From: Ponticaulis sp.
GTDB lineage: Bacteria; Pseudomonadota; Alphaproteobacteria; Caulobacterales; Hyphomonadaceae
Assembly (NCBI GenBank): GCA_002723155.1
Contig: PBNO01000006.1
Span: forward strand, 772,438-836,437
DNA length: 64,000 nt
Direction: 5' to 3'
Shown: piece by piece, positions 1-10,447 of the stretch
Numbering within the stretch: position 1 is the stretch's first letter
Layout of the letters: each line of letters starts with the position of its first letter
Translations under genes and position numbers: made by a program
The notes under the pieces: model-generated
What the model saw: the letters and a program-made list of their open reading frames with translations, nothing else
Database searches by the model: none
Told to the model about the DNA's origin: nothing

Positions 1-41
1 CGTTGGTGAGTGCGCGCAATAACGGCACGCCGATAAGCTGA
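1..41 (+). CDS. 3' end of an unidentified gene (partial)
   Basis: Only about 12 codons would lie in the window. The frame starting at base 3 reads LVSARNNGTPIS and stops with TGA at 39-41, directly before a strong hairpin terminator, which is how the end of a plus-strand gene usually looks. Too short to recognise; no function is assigned and it could be non-coding. Confidence 0.3.
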   Translation, partial: LVSARNNGTPIS

Positions 42-45
42 TAAG

Positions 46-76
46 AAAAAGACGAGGCGAAGGCCTCGTCTTTTTT
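46..76. terminator. bidirectional hairpin terminator
   Basis: Stem GACGAGGC (51-58) pairs with GCCTCGTC (63-70) around a GAAG loop, with an A run before and a T run after, so it can end transcripts from both sides. It separates the plus-strand gene end at base 41 from msrA, whose stop codon is at 79-81 on the minus strand. Confidence 0.85.
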
Positions 77-78
77 GT

Positions 79-753
79 TTAGTGCTCTGCGTGATCAAGC
101 GGCGGCGTATTCGCCCAGACCTGATCAATGCGCTGATCACGTCCGCAGCGCGCGCGATAGAACTCATAGCGCTGGCGGTTCTCGATATAATAATTCTGGT
201 GATAGTCCTCAGCCGGCCAGAAGGTTTCCTGATCGATGATCTGGGTCACGATTGGCGCAGGCAGCGTGTCGCCCTCAACCAGCTCTGCCAGTGAGGCTTC
301 CGCAATCTCGCGCTCCTGAGGAGTCTCCACGAAGATAGCCGTACGATAGCTTGGCCCGGTGTCACAGAACTGACCGTTCGGATTTGTCGGATCAATCGTG
401 CGCCAGTAATAGTCCACCAGCTCGTCGAATGTGACGACGCTTGGATCATAGATCACGCGCACAGCTTCGTAATGGCCTGTATTGCCACGCGTGACTTGCT
501 CATAGCTTGGGTTAGCAACACTGCCGCCAGTATAGCCAGATATCGTCTCAAGCACGCCGTCGACTTTGTCGAAATCGGCTTCCGTGCACCAGAAACATCC
601 ACCCGCAAAAACGGCGTCTGCCTGAGAGACAGCCACTGGCGTGTCGCTGTTCTGATCAGCGCCTGCCTGAGTGAAAACTGTGATGGTTGTGGCCGCCAGA
701 CCGGCAGCAATCGCAACCGCGAAATTCTTTGGGATACGCATACTCATTCCCAT
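79..753 (-). CDS. msrA: peptide-methionine (S)-S-oxide reductase, exported
   Basis: Reduces the S-epimer of methionine sulfoxide in proteins. The family signature GCFWCTE is at residues 52-58, with catalytic Cys53 and a second Cys56; the EDYHQNYY stretch near residues 181-188 is also typical. The first ~30 residues are a signal peptide, so this copy probably acts in the periplasm, where it must be recycled by a membrane or periplasmic thiol donor (inference). Three in-frame ATGs lie within five codons (753, 747, 741); the third, giving MRIPKNFAV, has a purine-rich GGGA a few bases upstream and makes the cleanest signal peptide. Monocistronic, ending on the terminator at 46-76. Confidence 0.92.
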   Translation of the reverse strand: MGMSMRIPKNFAVAIAAGLAATTITVFTQAGADQNSDTPVAVSQADAVFAGGCFWCTEADFDKVDGVLETISGYTGGSVANPSYEQVTRGNTGHYEAVRVIYDPSVVTFDELVDYYWRTIDPTNPNGQFCDTGPSYRTAIFVETPQEREIAEASLAELVEGDTLPAPIVTQIIDQETFWPAEDYHQNYYIENRQRYEFYRARCGRDQRIDQVWANTPPLDHAEH

Positions 754-895
754 TTGCCCGATAACCGCAGGTCTAATTTTTCGCGCCTGCGTGTTTTTGT
801 GGATCGTATTAGGGGTCTAAGGCGCTCGATTTCCACCCTGCTCATGCAGATGTGACTGTAAGAACTCACAAGCGTGACGAAAAAGTCGCAACTTC

Positions 896-3025
896 TTAAC
901 GCGGCTGTACGCGGATCGCGACGCGGGATTCCCGCCCCTCAGGGTCTACAGCAGAGACATTGTAGAATCCCGGCCCACGCGGCACCCAGTATGGCGCGCC
1001 CGCTGCATCCAGCGAGATCGGCTCACCATCCACGAACCAGCGAAGGTCTCCACTGCCACGTCCTGACAGCACAAAGCCCGGATTTGGATGGTCATCGCGC
1101 TTTTGTACCAGCACCACATTCTCCGGCGGGAAGAGGATAAGCGGCGGGTCATCATCCCGCCCAAAGCGGGCCATAGCATGCTGGGGCGTAAAGCTTTCCT
1201 CCGCCATCAGCCGGTCCTGCGCATTGCCCTGCGTATCAAGCTCGGCCGAGACGCGGTCGAACACATTGAACAGGATTGGCAGAGCCGCGCGTCGCCCGGT
1301 TGCGCCGGGTCTTGGCGCACCATCTGCGCGCCCGACCCAGACAATAACCGTATGACCACGCGCAATACCTGCCGCCCACGCATCGCGGAAGCCGTAAGAC
1401 TTTCCCGTCTTGAAGGCGATTTCCGGCGCATCCTGCGTCAGGTTGGAGGGCATGCGCCCTTCAGGTGTTGGAGCAGACTGCAGGATTTCAATCAGCTCGG
1501 CTGCCGAGCCTGCACTCATAAAGCGGCGCGCGGGCGTATTGCCAGCTTCGGCGGCCTCAGTCTCTGTCCAGACGAGGGGGCGCATCAGTCCGCCATCACC
1601 AAGCCCTGAATAGAGGAGCGCCAGATCCTGGACGGTCATCCCGACACCGCCAAGTGCGAGCGCGAGGCCCGGATCACGAGACGCCGACCCGTAAACGCGC
1701 AAAGGCACACCCGCGAGTTCAAGAGACGTTGCAAATCGTTCAGGCCCGATGCGGTCCAGCGCCAGAACCGCAGGCACATTGAGCGAGTGCTGAAGCGCAT
1801 CGCTTACCCGCACTTGCCCGCGGAAGGACCGGTCGAAATTCTCAGGCCGATAGGTGTTAAACCGCGCTGGCAGGTCCTCAATGAAGGTATCCGGCATGGC
1901 GAGACCATCATCAAAAGCGAGGCCGTAAATGAAGGGCTTTAATGTTGACCCAGGAGAGCGCGGCGAATTCGTCAGATCAATCCAGCCACCCGGACGCTCC
2001 CGCGAGGCAGAACCGACCATAGCGCGCACGGCGCGTGTTTCGTTCTCAACGACAATCGCCGATATCTGTACCTCATCAGTCAGCTCACCGGCGACTTCTT
2101 CCAGATAGTCCTCGAGCGCATACTGGAGACCCGCATCGATCGTAGAGCGCACATCAGCGACGGGCATGCCGTGACGATCATCAGGTGATAGCCGTGCGAG
2201 CTCACGCTCCCGAATGAGCGCACTGGCATGCCAGCCATTTGACGGGAAAGCATTCCTTGCAGGGAGCGGCAGTTCAGCGGCCTCATCCGCGCGCTGGGCC
2301 GAAATGAGATCAAGGTCGGCCATGCGTGTCAGCAACAGGCTACGGGCTGCACGCGCAGTGTCCGGGCGCAGATCGGGCCGGCGGACTTCCGGCGATTGCG
2401 GCAGTGCCAGCAAGAGCGCGATCTGGTCATCGGTCAGCCGGTCCGGCTCGCGGCCATAATAGGCCCAGCTTGCCGCGCGCAGCCCTTCCAGATTGCCGCC
2501 ATAGGGCGTCATGGTCAGATAGAGCTCTAGAATTTCATCCTTGGTGAGGCGGCGCTCCAGCTGGAAAGCGCGAAACATCTCGATCAGCTTGGAGCCGAGA
2601 TTGCGTGGACGCGGCTCAAGCAAACGCGCGGTCTGCATGGTTATGGTGGATGCGCCGGACACGATCCGGCCACGACCGATGGCCTGACCGCTCGCGCGGA
2701 TGACAGCCAGAAAATCGACGCCCCAGTGAGAATAAAACCGCTCATCCTCAACGGCGATCAGCGCCTCGATGAAGAGAGGATCGGTGTTTTCCAGATTGGC
2801 TCTGATCCGCCAGCGTCCGTCCTCGGTCGGGAAAGCCCGAAGCGGAATGCCGTTCACATCCGTCACGACGAGCGAGCCTGACCGTGCACGCTCAATCGGT
2901 GGCGGAAAGGCTAGGTCCAGCGCAGCCAGCGTGACCAGAAGGCCAGCCAGAACCGCACCGGATTTCAGCCAGAAGCCCCGGCGCAAAAAACGCCGGGTTA
3001 TGGATGACAGATCAGCCTTCATCAC
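896..3025 (-). CDS. pbpC: penicillin-binding protein 1C (bifunctional class A PBP)
   Basis: Peptidoglycan glycosyltransferase/transpeptidase of 709 residues anchored in the inner membrane. In order: one TM segment (~19-40), GT51 domain with the catalytic EDERFYSHWG motif (Glu93) and GASTITMQ (124-131), a transpeptidase domain with STLK (Ser360), SLN (414-416) and KTG (539-541), and a C-terminal PBP1C-specific beta domain (~620-709). All catalytic motifs are intact. The start codon lies 14 bp inside the 3' end of the upstream alpha-2-macroglobulin gene, so the two are translationally coupled; this pairing is the classical bacterial A2M-PBP1C arrangement. Confidence 0.95.
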   Translation of the reverse strand: MMKADLSSITRRFLRRGFWLKSGAVLAGLLVTLAALDLAFPPPIERARSGSLVVTDVNGIPLRAFPTEDGRWRIRANLENTDPLFIEALIAVEDERFYSHWGVDFLAVIRASGQAIGRGRIVSGASTITMQTARLLEPRPRNLGSKLIEMFRAFQLERRLTKDEILELYLTMTPYGGNLEGLRAASWAYYGREPDRLTDDQIALLLALPQSPEVRRPDLRPDTARAARSLLLTRMADLDLISAQRADEAAELPLPARNAFPSNGWHASALIRERELARLSPDDRHGMPVADVRSTIDAGLQYALEDYLEEVAGELTDEVQISAIVVENETRAVRAMVGSASRERPGGWIDLTNSPRSPGSTLKPFIYGLAFDDGLAMPDTFIEDLPARFNTYRPENFDRSFRGQVRVSDALQHSLNVPAVLALDRIGPERFATSLELAGVPLRVYGSASRDPGLALALGGVGMTVQDLALLYSGLGDGGLMRPLVWTETEAAEAGNTPARRFMSAGSAAELIEILQSAPTPEGRMPSNLTQDAPEIAFKTGKSYGFRDAWAAGIARGHTVIVWVGRADGAPRPGATGRRAALPILFNVFDRVSAELDTQGNAQDRLMAEESFTPQHAMARFGRDDDPPLILFPPENVVLVQKRDDHPNPGFVLSGRGSGDLRWFVDGEPISLDAAGAPYWVPRGPGFYNVSAVDPEGRESRVAIRVQPR

Positions 3026-6000
3026 CCGAAATCGTTACAGTCTGTGAGTCAGAGCGCGCGAACACGTCTGCGCGGTACATGTCTTCGGTGACAGCCCCCG
3101 GCAGAGCGAATTCGCCCGGCGTGACTGCACGCACCACATAGGCCAGCGTGACCGGCTCATTGCGCACATCAATCGCGGCAACGAAGCGATCATCGCGCGC
3201 TTCGGAGACGTTCGGCGTCGCGATATTGCCGACCCAGAAGAACGCGCCCTGTGCGTCCAGCCCGTCCTCATATTTGAGGATAGCTTCGATCTCGAAACCG
3301 GCAGGCAGCAAGTCTTCGACAATCATAGGATTAGTCCGGCGCTGTTCTGGCGACAGGATCAGACGCACCACCATACGGTCACCGCGCTGGACATTATCAA
3401 GGTCCACACGATTGCCCTGCAGCGTCATGATCTCTTTCGAAATACGGAACTGCGAAGATGATGCAGGCGGTGCTTCAACTGGCGCGCCGCGCACATAGGT
3501 CGTCTGCCAGATCGGCGCTTCACCATTATTGGTGAAGCTTGCTTCGCCAGCTGCAGCAACACTCTCCAGCACATAGCGCGCATTCGCGCCGTCTACCTCT
3601 GTTGCAATCTGCGGCTCAGCTTCACCTGCCGTCATCGCATCAAGCGCCAGAAGCAGGAAGGATTTCTCCTGCGTGGAAAGGTAATCGCCATCGCTGACAT
3701 CCGCGCCGAGGCGTTCAGACAGCTCTTCCAGAACATCCGTCATCTGAACTTCAGCGGCGAGCGCGATGACACCGGCAAGGTCGCGAAGCGCCGTCTGGTA
3801 ATAGTCCCCATTATTGGAGTAACCGAGGGCGTTCACTGCGGCCTCAAATGCGGACGTTGCACGGGCGCGGTCACCAAGAATAGCCAGCGCGGCACCGAGC
3901 TGCGCACGCGCGAGCGGCGATTCCATCTGAGAGAGCTCACGGTCATGCATATAACGAACGCGGGAGATATCTGCCTCACCGGCTTTCGCCAGAACGTATA
4001 GAGCAAATGGCGCGGACCGGCGCATCAGGCGCGCTTCGGTATCGTTATGCCAGCGGCTTTCCCAGACATCCGTGTCATAGCCGTAAATACGCCATGCTTC
4101 GCCCTGTGAGACGGTCGCCAGCGCACCGAGCGCACGCTCAAGGGAGACACGCGGCACGTTATAACCTTCTTCGCTTGCACGCAGCAGGAAGTCTGTTGCG
4201 TAGGCACCCAGCCATGGTGAGGAATGGCGGTCGCCTTCACGCCAGAGGCCGATTGAGCCATCAGGGCTCTGGCGGTTCAAAAGCGTATTGATGGCCTCCT
4301 GTACCTGAGCGCGGGCACGGGCGCGAACGTCTGGATCATCGCTATTGGCGAGGACCGCCAGCTCTTCGGAATAGAGAAGCGGCAGAGCACGGGACGTAAT
4401 CTGCTCGGTACAGCCATATGGATAACGCGACAGCGAGGCATAAAGCGAACCGGCATCAATCGGCAGGGCCGAGAAAGAGACAACCGTTTCCTCAGACCCC
4501 GGCACATAGCCCGAGATCAGCGCTTGCGGGATTGAGTAGCTTTCACCCGCCGCCAGAAGCGTGCGTTCAATCCGTGTTTCAGGAAGAAAGGCAGAGCGCG
4601 TCTGGATCGGATACTCATGCGCGACGGAGAACTCCTCAGGCCCAGTCACAGCGATGGTCAGCTCTGAAATGCCCTCAGCTTCTGAGCGCAGATCAACCGG
4701 CTGGTCGATACGCTGCCCCTCGGTGAGCTCAACCGTGAAACTATCGGTCAGGAAGTCCACCGGACCATCTGATTGCAGCAAGGCTTCGAATGAACCGGCC
4801 TCCAGTTCAACATTATCGATGCTGGCAGTCGCAACGGCGCTATCACCTGGCGCAAGGAAGCGCGGTAGAGACAGCTCAACCGGCACTTCATCACGCACGG
4901 TAAGCGCCTGATCGCCGGAGCCAACACCATTGGCCGACCACGCTACCGCCATCAGGCGTAGCTCGCCGTTAAAATCCGGAATCTCGAAATCGACTTCGGC
5001 ACGGCCATCGCGGCCGACATCGACCATTCCGGACCAGAGCGCGACCGTGCGTGTTGGCACAACCGACAAGCCCTCGCCGCCGAGCTGGTCACCACCGGAG
5101 CGGATTTCACCCGGCGCTGCCATATTCGGATCAAGCAAACGGCCATAATCGTCGTAGATATCGACGCCGAGCGCCATTTTGCCGAAATACCAGCTGGCTG
5201 GGTCCGGCGTCTGGAAGTTGGTCAGCGCCAGGATGCCTTCATCAACGGCAGCAAGCGTCATGAAGATCGGCTCGCGCGGACCATCAGAGACATTCACGCC
5301 AATGGTTTGTTCAGTGCGCGGACGCACAAGCTCCGGCACATCAAAGCTTACCTCGAATGTCCGGTCAGTCGTATCGACCGGCACATAAGACACACCAACT
5401 GCGCGGCGCGGCACAGGACGCTCCGTCAGCTCGCGTTCGGAGAACACCGTCACCATGACATAGGCGCCCTCACCCCATTCCGGTGTAACCGGCAGAGAGA
5501 TTTCAGCGCCGCGCTCTGTGACGGTCATATAGCTGACAGAGAGCACGTGATCGGTTGCGACAACAATCTGCGCTTCACCGGCATATGGCGGCAGAAGCGT
5601 CAGCTCTGCGCGTTCGCCTTCTGTCGGCAGATCATCAGATACGGAGAGACGCACACGGTCCGGTGCTTCCACGCCTTCGGTTGCGCGGCCACCCCAGCCA
5701 ACCCAGAACTGGTAGCTGGTTTCTTCGTTTGTGTTCTGGTCGGTAACGATCAGGCGGTAATCGCCATACTCTTCGAGCGGGTCAAAATCGACCGTGCCAA
5801 TTTCGCCGGCATCAAGGTCGAGCGCGCCTTCATTGATCTCACGCACGACGCGCGACCGGCGCCAGCGCCAGCGCTCGCCTTCGCGATACCAGTCATAGGT
5901 GTAATAGACCTGAATGAGACGCCAGTTCACATCCGCAGACATGGCCTCGCCCTCAGGGCTGATCGAGGCAATATTGAAGGCGAAGGCTTCATTGCGCGAC

Positions 6001-7967
6001 GGGCTATAGTCGAAGTCAGGACGTACGCCGAGATAAGCTGCTTTCGGGCGATACGGGATAATCACGCTGTCAGAGACGGCGCGGCCACCCGGCTCGAGCA
6101 CGGAGACAACTGTGCGCAGACGAAGCGGCTGGTCAGCGTTTACGCCGGCACCATCCGGATTGAGCGCAAGCGATACATTGCCTGCGCCATCGGTCATCTG
6201 TTCGGGAAATTCGATAATCTCCTGACGGAAGACGTCGTCATGTGCGCCGAAACGGAAGCCTTCAAACTCATCGAACGGAGATGGATCTGTTTCGAGGCGG
6301 GCTTCGGCCTGAACGACGAGCCCCGCACCCGGCGCGCCATAAAGGAAGTCGGCGCTGACTTCGACATCACGCGCCTGACCGCGGCGAAGCGGCGTATCGG
6401 TGTCAGCTTCAACATCCACGCGGATACGCTGAGGCACGAAATCCTCAACAGAGACGCGCGTCGAGCCAACCTCGCCAATACCATCAACCTCGACAACCAC
6501 GCGCCACTGGCCACGAGAAGCCGAGCGCGGCAGGTCATAATCAAAGGTCACGCCGCCAAGTTCGGTTTCGGTGAACGCCTCACGCGTGGCTTCCATACCA
6601 TTCGGGCGATAGACAACGAACCGGCCCTGACGGTCTGTCACCGCACGGCCAGCATCATCGCGGAGCATCGCTGTCGCGTGGATCATCTCACCCGGACGAT
6701 AAATGCCGCGCTCTGTGTAGACAAAGCCATCCACCGGATAATTCGGCGTGCGCCCGCCAATACCTTCAGACGAAAGGTCAATCGGCGCGCGATCAAGATC
6801 GAGCATCGCAAAGTCGCCTGACGGACCAAACGCAACAACCATACGCGGGCGCAGATTGCCTGTGCCGTTCAGAAGCGCCTGATCGAAATGCACAGCGCGC
6901 GTACCGTCCGTTGTTTCTTCTGCGAGAATTTCATTGTTCACCGCGATCAGCTGAAGGCTGACATTGCCGACCTGGCGAGCGGTCTGCAAAGACCGCACAA
7001 CGACATCAAGGCCGGTCTCCCCCCAATAGCTGGTCAGCGCGAGGTCGGTGGTAATGATCCAGCGACGCGCCTGTGCTGGTGGGCCTTCGCGGCCAAGGTT
7101 TTCGCGCGTGTCGGTCAGCGTGACGAAATAGGCACCAGCTTCCAGCTCGCCAATGGCTTCAGCCAGCGGGAAGACACTGGTGACGGCCTCATTCTGGCGC
7201 GCCTCGATATCCATTGTGCCGGACCAGACTGGCGTTTCCACATCGTCCGGATTTTCATCTCCATAGAGATAGCCATAGCCGCCCTGAGAGCGCGTATAGC
7301 CTTCCATCACGCGCTTGAAGGCGAGCGCGCGGTCATTGATGCGTGTCACTTCGATGCGGACTTCATCCACATTCACCGTCTCGATCGGCAAACCGTCAGC
7401 ATCAATGCGCGGCAGGATCACGCCCGAACCGGAGAAGCCGACATAAGGCGGGCGGTCTGTGAAATCGACCGTGAGCGTTTCGCTCTCTTCCAGAACGCGG
7501 CCATCCATCGCTGGCAGCCCCTCGCGCAGCTCCAGCTCGCGCGTATCGGAGAATGTAAGGCCGCCAATGCAAAGGTCCTGACCATTGGCGGAGAAAGACA
7601 AGGAGGTGCGCGGGGTCACCTGAACATAGGTGGAGTAGTCAATTTCAGGGTTGAGCGGCGCAGAGAAAGAGAGGCATGCGAGGGGGGCCGCGCCGCTTGT
7701 ATCTGTCCGGTAACGCAGATAGCCGAAGGTCTCTTCATTGGCGTCTGCGGCAGCCTGACGAAGACGCTCACGCTCTTCAATCCGGCGGATGGTCTGGGCG
7801 TTGCGCCCTTCGGACTGAGCCGGCGCCCCGCCAGATTGTTGGCCTGAAGTGGAAGCGAGTGTTTGCGTCTGCTGCGTTCGGGTATTATGTCCCGACAAGC
7901 CGCTCTGGATCACTCCGAATGCCAGAATGGCCACAACCGCAACAATAAAGCCCTGTAGATACCGCAT
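3012..7967 (-). CDS. yfhM: bacterial alpha-2-macroglobulin (YfhM-type)
   Basis: Large periplasmic protease-trapping protein (1651 residues) thought to protect the envelope from attacking proteases while PBP1C repairs the wall (established for the family). An N-terminal hydrophobic segment (~4-24) acts as signal or membrane anchor; there is no lipobox cysteine, unlike the E. coli protein. The thioester motif CTEQ is present at residues 1186-1189 (bases 4401-4412), preceded by YPYG, so the covalent trap should be functional. Macroglobulin-type repeats precede it and a terpenoid-cyclase-like alpha/alpha domain surrounds it. The start is fixed by a strong GGAGGGG at 7973-7982. First gene of a two-gene operon with pbpC. 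Confidence 0.94.
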   Translation of the reverse strand: MRYLQGFIVAVVAILAFGVIQSGLSGHNTRTQQTQTLASTSGQQSGGAPAQSEGRNAQTIRRIEERERLRQAAADANEETFGYLRYRTDTSGAAPLACLSFSAPLNPEIDYSTYVQVTPRTSLSFSANGQDLCIGGLTFSDTRELELREGLPAMDGRVLEESETLTVDFTDRPPYVGFSGSGVILPRIDADGLPIETVNVDEVRIEVTRINDRALAFKRVMEGYTRSQGGYGYLYGDENPDDVETPVWSGTMDIEARQNEAVTSVFPLAEAIGELEAGAYFVTLTDTRENLGREGPPAQARRWIITTDLALTSYWGETGLDVVVRSLQTARQVGNVSLQLIAVNNEILAEETTDGTRAVHFDQALLNGTGNLRPRMVVAFGPSGDFAMLDLDRAPIDLSSEGIGGRTPNYPVDGFVYTERGIYRPGEMIHATAMLRDDAGRAVTDRQGRFVVYRPNGMEATREAFTETELGGVTFDYDLPRSASRGQWRVVVEVDGIGEVGSTRVSVEDFVPQRIRVDVEADTDTPLRRGQARDVEVSADFLYGAPGAGLVVQAEARLETDPSPFDEFEGFRFGAHDDVFRQEIIEFPEQMTDGAGNVSLALNPDGAGVNADQPLRLRTVVSVLEPGGRAVSDSVIIPYRPKAAYLGVRPDFDYSPSRNEAFAFNIASISPEGEAMSADVNWRLIQVYYTYDWYREGERWRWRRSRVVREINEGALDLDAGEIGTVDFDPLEEYGDYRLIVTDQNTNEETSYQFWVGWGGRATEGVEAPDRVRLSVSDDLPTEGERAELTLLPPYAGEAQIVVATDHVLSVSYMTVTERGAEISLPVTPEWGEGAYVMVTVFSERELTERPVPRRAVGVSYVPVDTTDRTFEVSFDVPELVRPRTEQTIGVNVSDGPREPIFMTLAAVDEGILALTNFQTPDPASWYFGKMALGVDIYDDYGRLLDPNMAAPGEIRSGGDQLGGEGLSVVPTRTVALWSGMVDVGRDGRAEVDFEIPDFNGELRLMAVAWSANGVGSGDQALTVRDEVPVELSLPRFLAPGDSAVATASIDNVELEAGSFEALLQSDGPVDFLTDSFTVELTEGQRIDQPVDLRSEAEGISELTIAVTGPEEFSVAHEYPIQTRSAFLPETRIERTLLAAGESYSIPQALISGYVPGSEETVVSFSALPIDAGSLYASLSRYPYGCTEQITSRALPLLYSEELAVLANSDDPDVRARARAQVQEAINTLLNRQSPDGSIGLWREGDRHSSPWLGAYATDFLLRASEEGYNVPRVSLERALGALATVSQGEAWRIYGYDTDVWESRWHNDTEARLMRRSAPFALYVLAKAGEADISRVRYMHDRELSQMESPLARAQLGAALAILGDRARATSAFEAAVNALGYSNNGDYYQTALRDLAGVIALAAEVQMTDVLEELSERLGADVSDGDYLSTQEKSFLLLALDAMTAGEAEPQIATEVDGANARYVLESVAAAGEASFTNNGEAPIWQTTYVRGAPVEAPPASSSQFRISKEIMTLQGNRVDLDNVQRGDRMVVRLILSPEQRRTNPMIVEDLLPAGFEIEAILKYEDGLDAQGAFFWVGNIATPNVSEARDDRFVAAIDVRNEPVTLAYVVRAVTPGEFALPGAVTEDMYRADVFARSDSQTVTISGDEG

Positions 7968-8015
7968 GTTTTCCCCTCCTCCAGCGCGCGTTTACCATGA
8001 GACATTGGCGCCGTT

Positions 8016-9260
8016 TTGTCATCACAGAACAGTGAAATGACGGTATTAGGTTCAAACTTCGACGAAATATGGCCGTCTGGTCCATCCCCTGAAGTGGTGA
8101 TCGTTGGCGCGGGTGCTGCAGGTCTGTTCGCAGGCATTGAAGCTGCGCGAAATGGCAAGCGCGTATTGATCGTTGATCACGCCAAAAAGCCTGCCGAGAA
8201 AATCCGCATTTCTGGCGGCGGACGCTGCAATTTCACCAATCTGGAAACCAGGGCTTCGCGCTTTATTTCGAAGAACCCGCATTTTGCGAAATCCGCGCTC
8301 GCCCGTTTCGGCCCGTGGGACTTTATCGAGCGCATGTCGGCGCACAAGCTGACCTGGCATGAAAAAACACTGGGCCAGCTTTTCTGCGACCAGAAATCCG
8401 GTGCCATCATCCAGTTCCTGCTCGATGATCTGGAAGCTTCAGGCGGGCGCATTCTCATGGAATGCGAGATCAGCGAAATTACAAAGCCGGACGAGCATTT
8501 CACCGTCGCGACCAATAAAGGTACGTTTCGTCCTGCCTCACTGATCATCGCATCAGGCGGGCTGTCCATCCCGAAAATCGGCGCGTCGGGCTTTGGTTAT
8601 GATGTCGCAAAGCAGTTCGGCCATTCCATCGTTGAGACACGTCCGGGTCTGGTGCCCTTCACCTTTTCCGGCGCACTGCATGACCGGTTTGCCGCGATTT
8701 CAGGAATTGCCGCACCTGTCACGGTGACGACACAAGACAAAACACGCTTCTCAGAGGCCATGCTGTTCACCCATCGCGGACTGTCCGGCCCTGCCATCCT
8801 TCAAGCGTCGAGCTATTGGCATCCGGGCGAATCGATCACACTGGAATACCTGCCAGTTGAACGGGTGCGGTCTGAGCTTTCCCATGCCCGCAACACCGAG
8901 CCAAAGAAGCGTGTCACAGACTGGATGGTCGAGTATCTTCCCGGTCGTCTGACGGCAGATATTTTCGGTGAAACGGGTCTCAAAAACCAGATCGGAACGC
9001 TATCCAATGCCGATATCGACCGGCTGGCCGAGCGCCTGTCCGCCCACACAATCACGCCGACTGCTACCGAAGGCTATCGCACTGCCGAGGTGACCGTTGG
9101 CGGTGTGAATACAGACGAGCTGTCCTCCAAGACGATGGAGTCAAAACTCTGCGAGGGTCTCTATTTCATTGGTGAAGTCGTCGATGTGACCGGCTGGCTC
9201 GGCGGATATAACTTCCAGTGGGCGTGGGCATCTGCCCACGCAGCAGGCCAGGCTGTCTGA
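8016..9260 (+). CDS. FAD-dependent oxidoreductase, HI0933/YhiN family
   Basis: Flavoprotein of about 410 residues. A Rossmann FAD site, VVIVGAGAAGLFAGIEAAR, sits ~27-46, followed by the family signature KIRISGGGRCNFTN (~62-75) and a C-terminal VTVGGV...ESKLCEGLYFIGEVVDVTGWLGGYNFQWAWASG-like region that is diagnostic for the HI0933 group. The physiological substrate of this family is not established. Two starts are possible: TTG at 8016 or ATG at 8037; neither has a strong SD, and the ATG leaves a normal-length N terminus. Divergent from yfhM (48 bp apart); its stop codon directly abuts that of the next, convergent gene. Confidence 0.88.
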   Translation: MSSQNSEMTVLGSNFDEIWPSGPSPEVVIVGAGAAGLFAGIEAARNGKRVLIVDHAKKPAEKIRISGGGRCNFTNLETRASRFISKNPHFAKSALARFGPWDFIERMSAHKLTWHEKTLGQLFCDQKSGAIIQFLLDDLEASGGRILMECEISEITKPDEHFTVATNKGTFRPASLIIASGGLSIPKIGASGFGYDVAKQFGHSIVETRPGLVPFTFSGALHDRFAAISGIAAPVTVTTQDKTRFSEAMLFTHRGLSGPAILQASSYWHPGESITLEYLPVERVRSELSHARNTEPKKRVTDWMVEYLPGRLTADIFGETGLKNQIGTLSNADIDRLAERLSAHTITPTATEGYRTAEVTVGGVNTDELSSKTMESKLCEGLYFIGEVVDVTGWLGGYNFQWAWASAHAAGQAV

Positions 9261-10358
9261 TCAGGCAGTCTGAGCCTCTTTTGAGCGGCGGGCGCGTTTC
9301 TCCCAGCCGCCGCGAATGGCCTTACGGCACGGCTCTTCGATCAGCTTATGGATCGGATAGGCAATCGCCACGACGACCAGCGTGAAGCCAAGCGATGTCC
9401 ACGCATTCACAACGAACGGAATACCAACAATATCGAGCGCGTTCTTCATGATCATGAAGGTCGGTACATGCAGGATAAAGATCGCATAAGACCAGCCACC
9501 CAGTGCGCACATTGTCGGATGCGCAAGAAAAGTGCCTTTGCCTTCTGCATCAATCCGCGCAAGCGACATGATCATCAGCGCGCCGCCGGCTGCAACAAAC
9601 GCAGTCCCCACATGGTTCATTGCTGCCAGCAGCGCGCCGCCCGCACCGGCAAGGGCATAAAGCCCCGCGCGGAAACCGGATACTTTGAAATCTTCGAAGG
9701 CCACCCGTGCACCAACACCCGCCAGCATGACGACAGCGCCGCGCAGCGCGCCCCACGCCATGGTAGAAGAGCTAAGCTCACGATGCAGAAGCATCTGGTG
9801 CACCTGATCCACGAGATACACATTCAGAAGGCATAGGCCGAAAAAGAACGTGCGATGCGCCTTCATCTTCGTTGCAAGCCAGATATAGAGCGGAAAGGCC
9901 AGATAGCCCGCGAACTCGGCGCTGATCGCCCAGGCCGGGAAATTCCAGGCCGCGCCACCCGGCGCGCCAAAGGATTGCATCATGAAGAGGTTCGCGAACA
10001 GGCCTTCCAACGGATAGCCTTCAGCCATATCCGCGCGGCCCATCACCATGCCAAGCACGAGAAAACCCAGCATGATGCCAAGCGCCAGAATGTGCAGCGG
10101 GTAAATCCGGGCGATACGGGCAACCATAAAGTCACCAAAGGCGAAAGGCCGGTTCCGGTTATTCCAGTAGATATGGGTGAGCACAAAGCCTGAGAGCACG
10201 AAGAAAACGTCCACCCGCGCAACGCCAAGCTCCAGATATGGCAGGGCGCCAAAGCCGTCATGGTCATACATATGCCCGACGTGAAAATAGGCGATCCAGA
10301 TCGCCAGAATGAAGCGAAGACCGGTGAGCGAGTCGAAACGTTGGCGTGAAATGTCCAT
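9261..10358 (-). CDS. acyltransferase 3 family membrane protein (OafA/YrhL type)
   Basis: Integral membrane O-acyltransferase, 365 residues with about ten hydrophobic segments, that probably acetylates or acylates a surface glycan or lipid. The N terminus reads DSLTGLRFILAIWIAYFHVG with the conserved catalytic-type His26, and the family's VDVFFVLSGFVLTHIY motif follows at ~49-64. No glycan biosynthesis gene is adjacent, so the acceptor is unknown. Its stop codon begins one base after the stop of the convergent flavoprotein gene, with no room for an intergenic terminator. Confidence 0.88.
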   Translation of the reverse strand: MDISRQRFDSLTGLRFILAIWIAYFHVGHMYDHDGFGALPYLELGVARVDVFFVLSGFVLTHIYWNNRNRPFAFGDFMVARIARIYPLHILALGIMLGFLVLGMVMGRADMAEGYPLEGLFANLFMMQSFGAPGGAAWNFPAWAISAEFAGYLAFPLYIWLATKMKAHRTFFFGLCLLNVYLVDQVHQMLLHRELSSSTMAWGALRGAVVMLAGVGARVAFEDFKVSGFRAGLYALAGAGGALLAAMNHVGTAFVAAGGALMIMSLARIDAEGKGTFLAHPTMCALGGWSYAIFILHVPTFMIMKNALDIVGIPFVVNAWTSLGFTLVVVAIAYPIHKLIEEPCRKAIRGGWEKRARRSKEAQTA

Positions 10359-10447
10359 CTGGAGGCTCCATGAGATTCACATCTCAAAGAGCAAGCTTCG
10401 TTCCAGTTTCGCCATACAGGGGAAATCTGGAAGCAGATTCACCCCAA

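Noticed and set aside
5307..6821. 504-codon open frame antisense to the alpha-2-macroglobulin gene
   Set aside because: Mirror of codon bias in a GC-rich gene; no SD, signal or family motif, while the opposite strand has an intact A2M.
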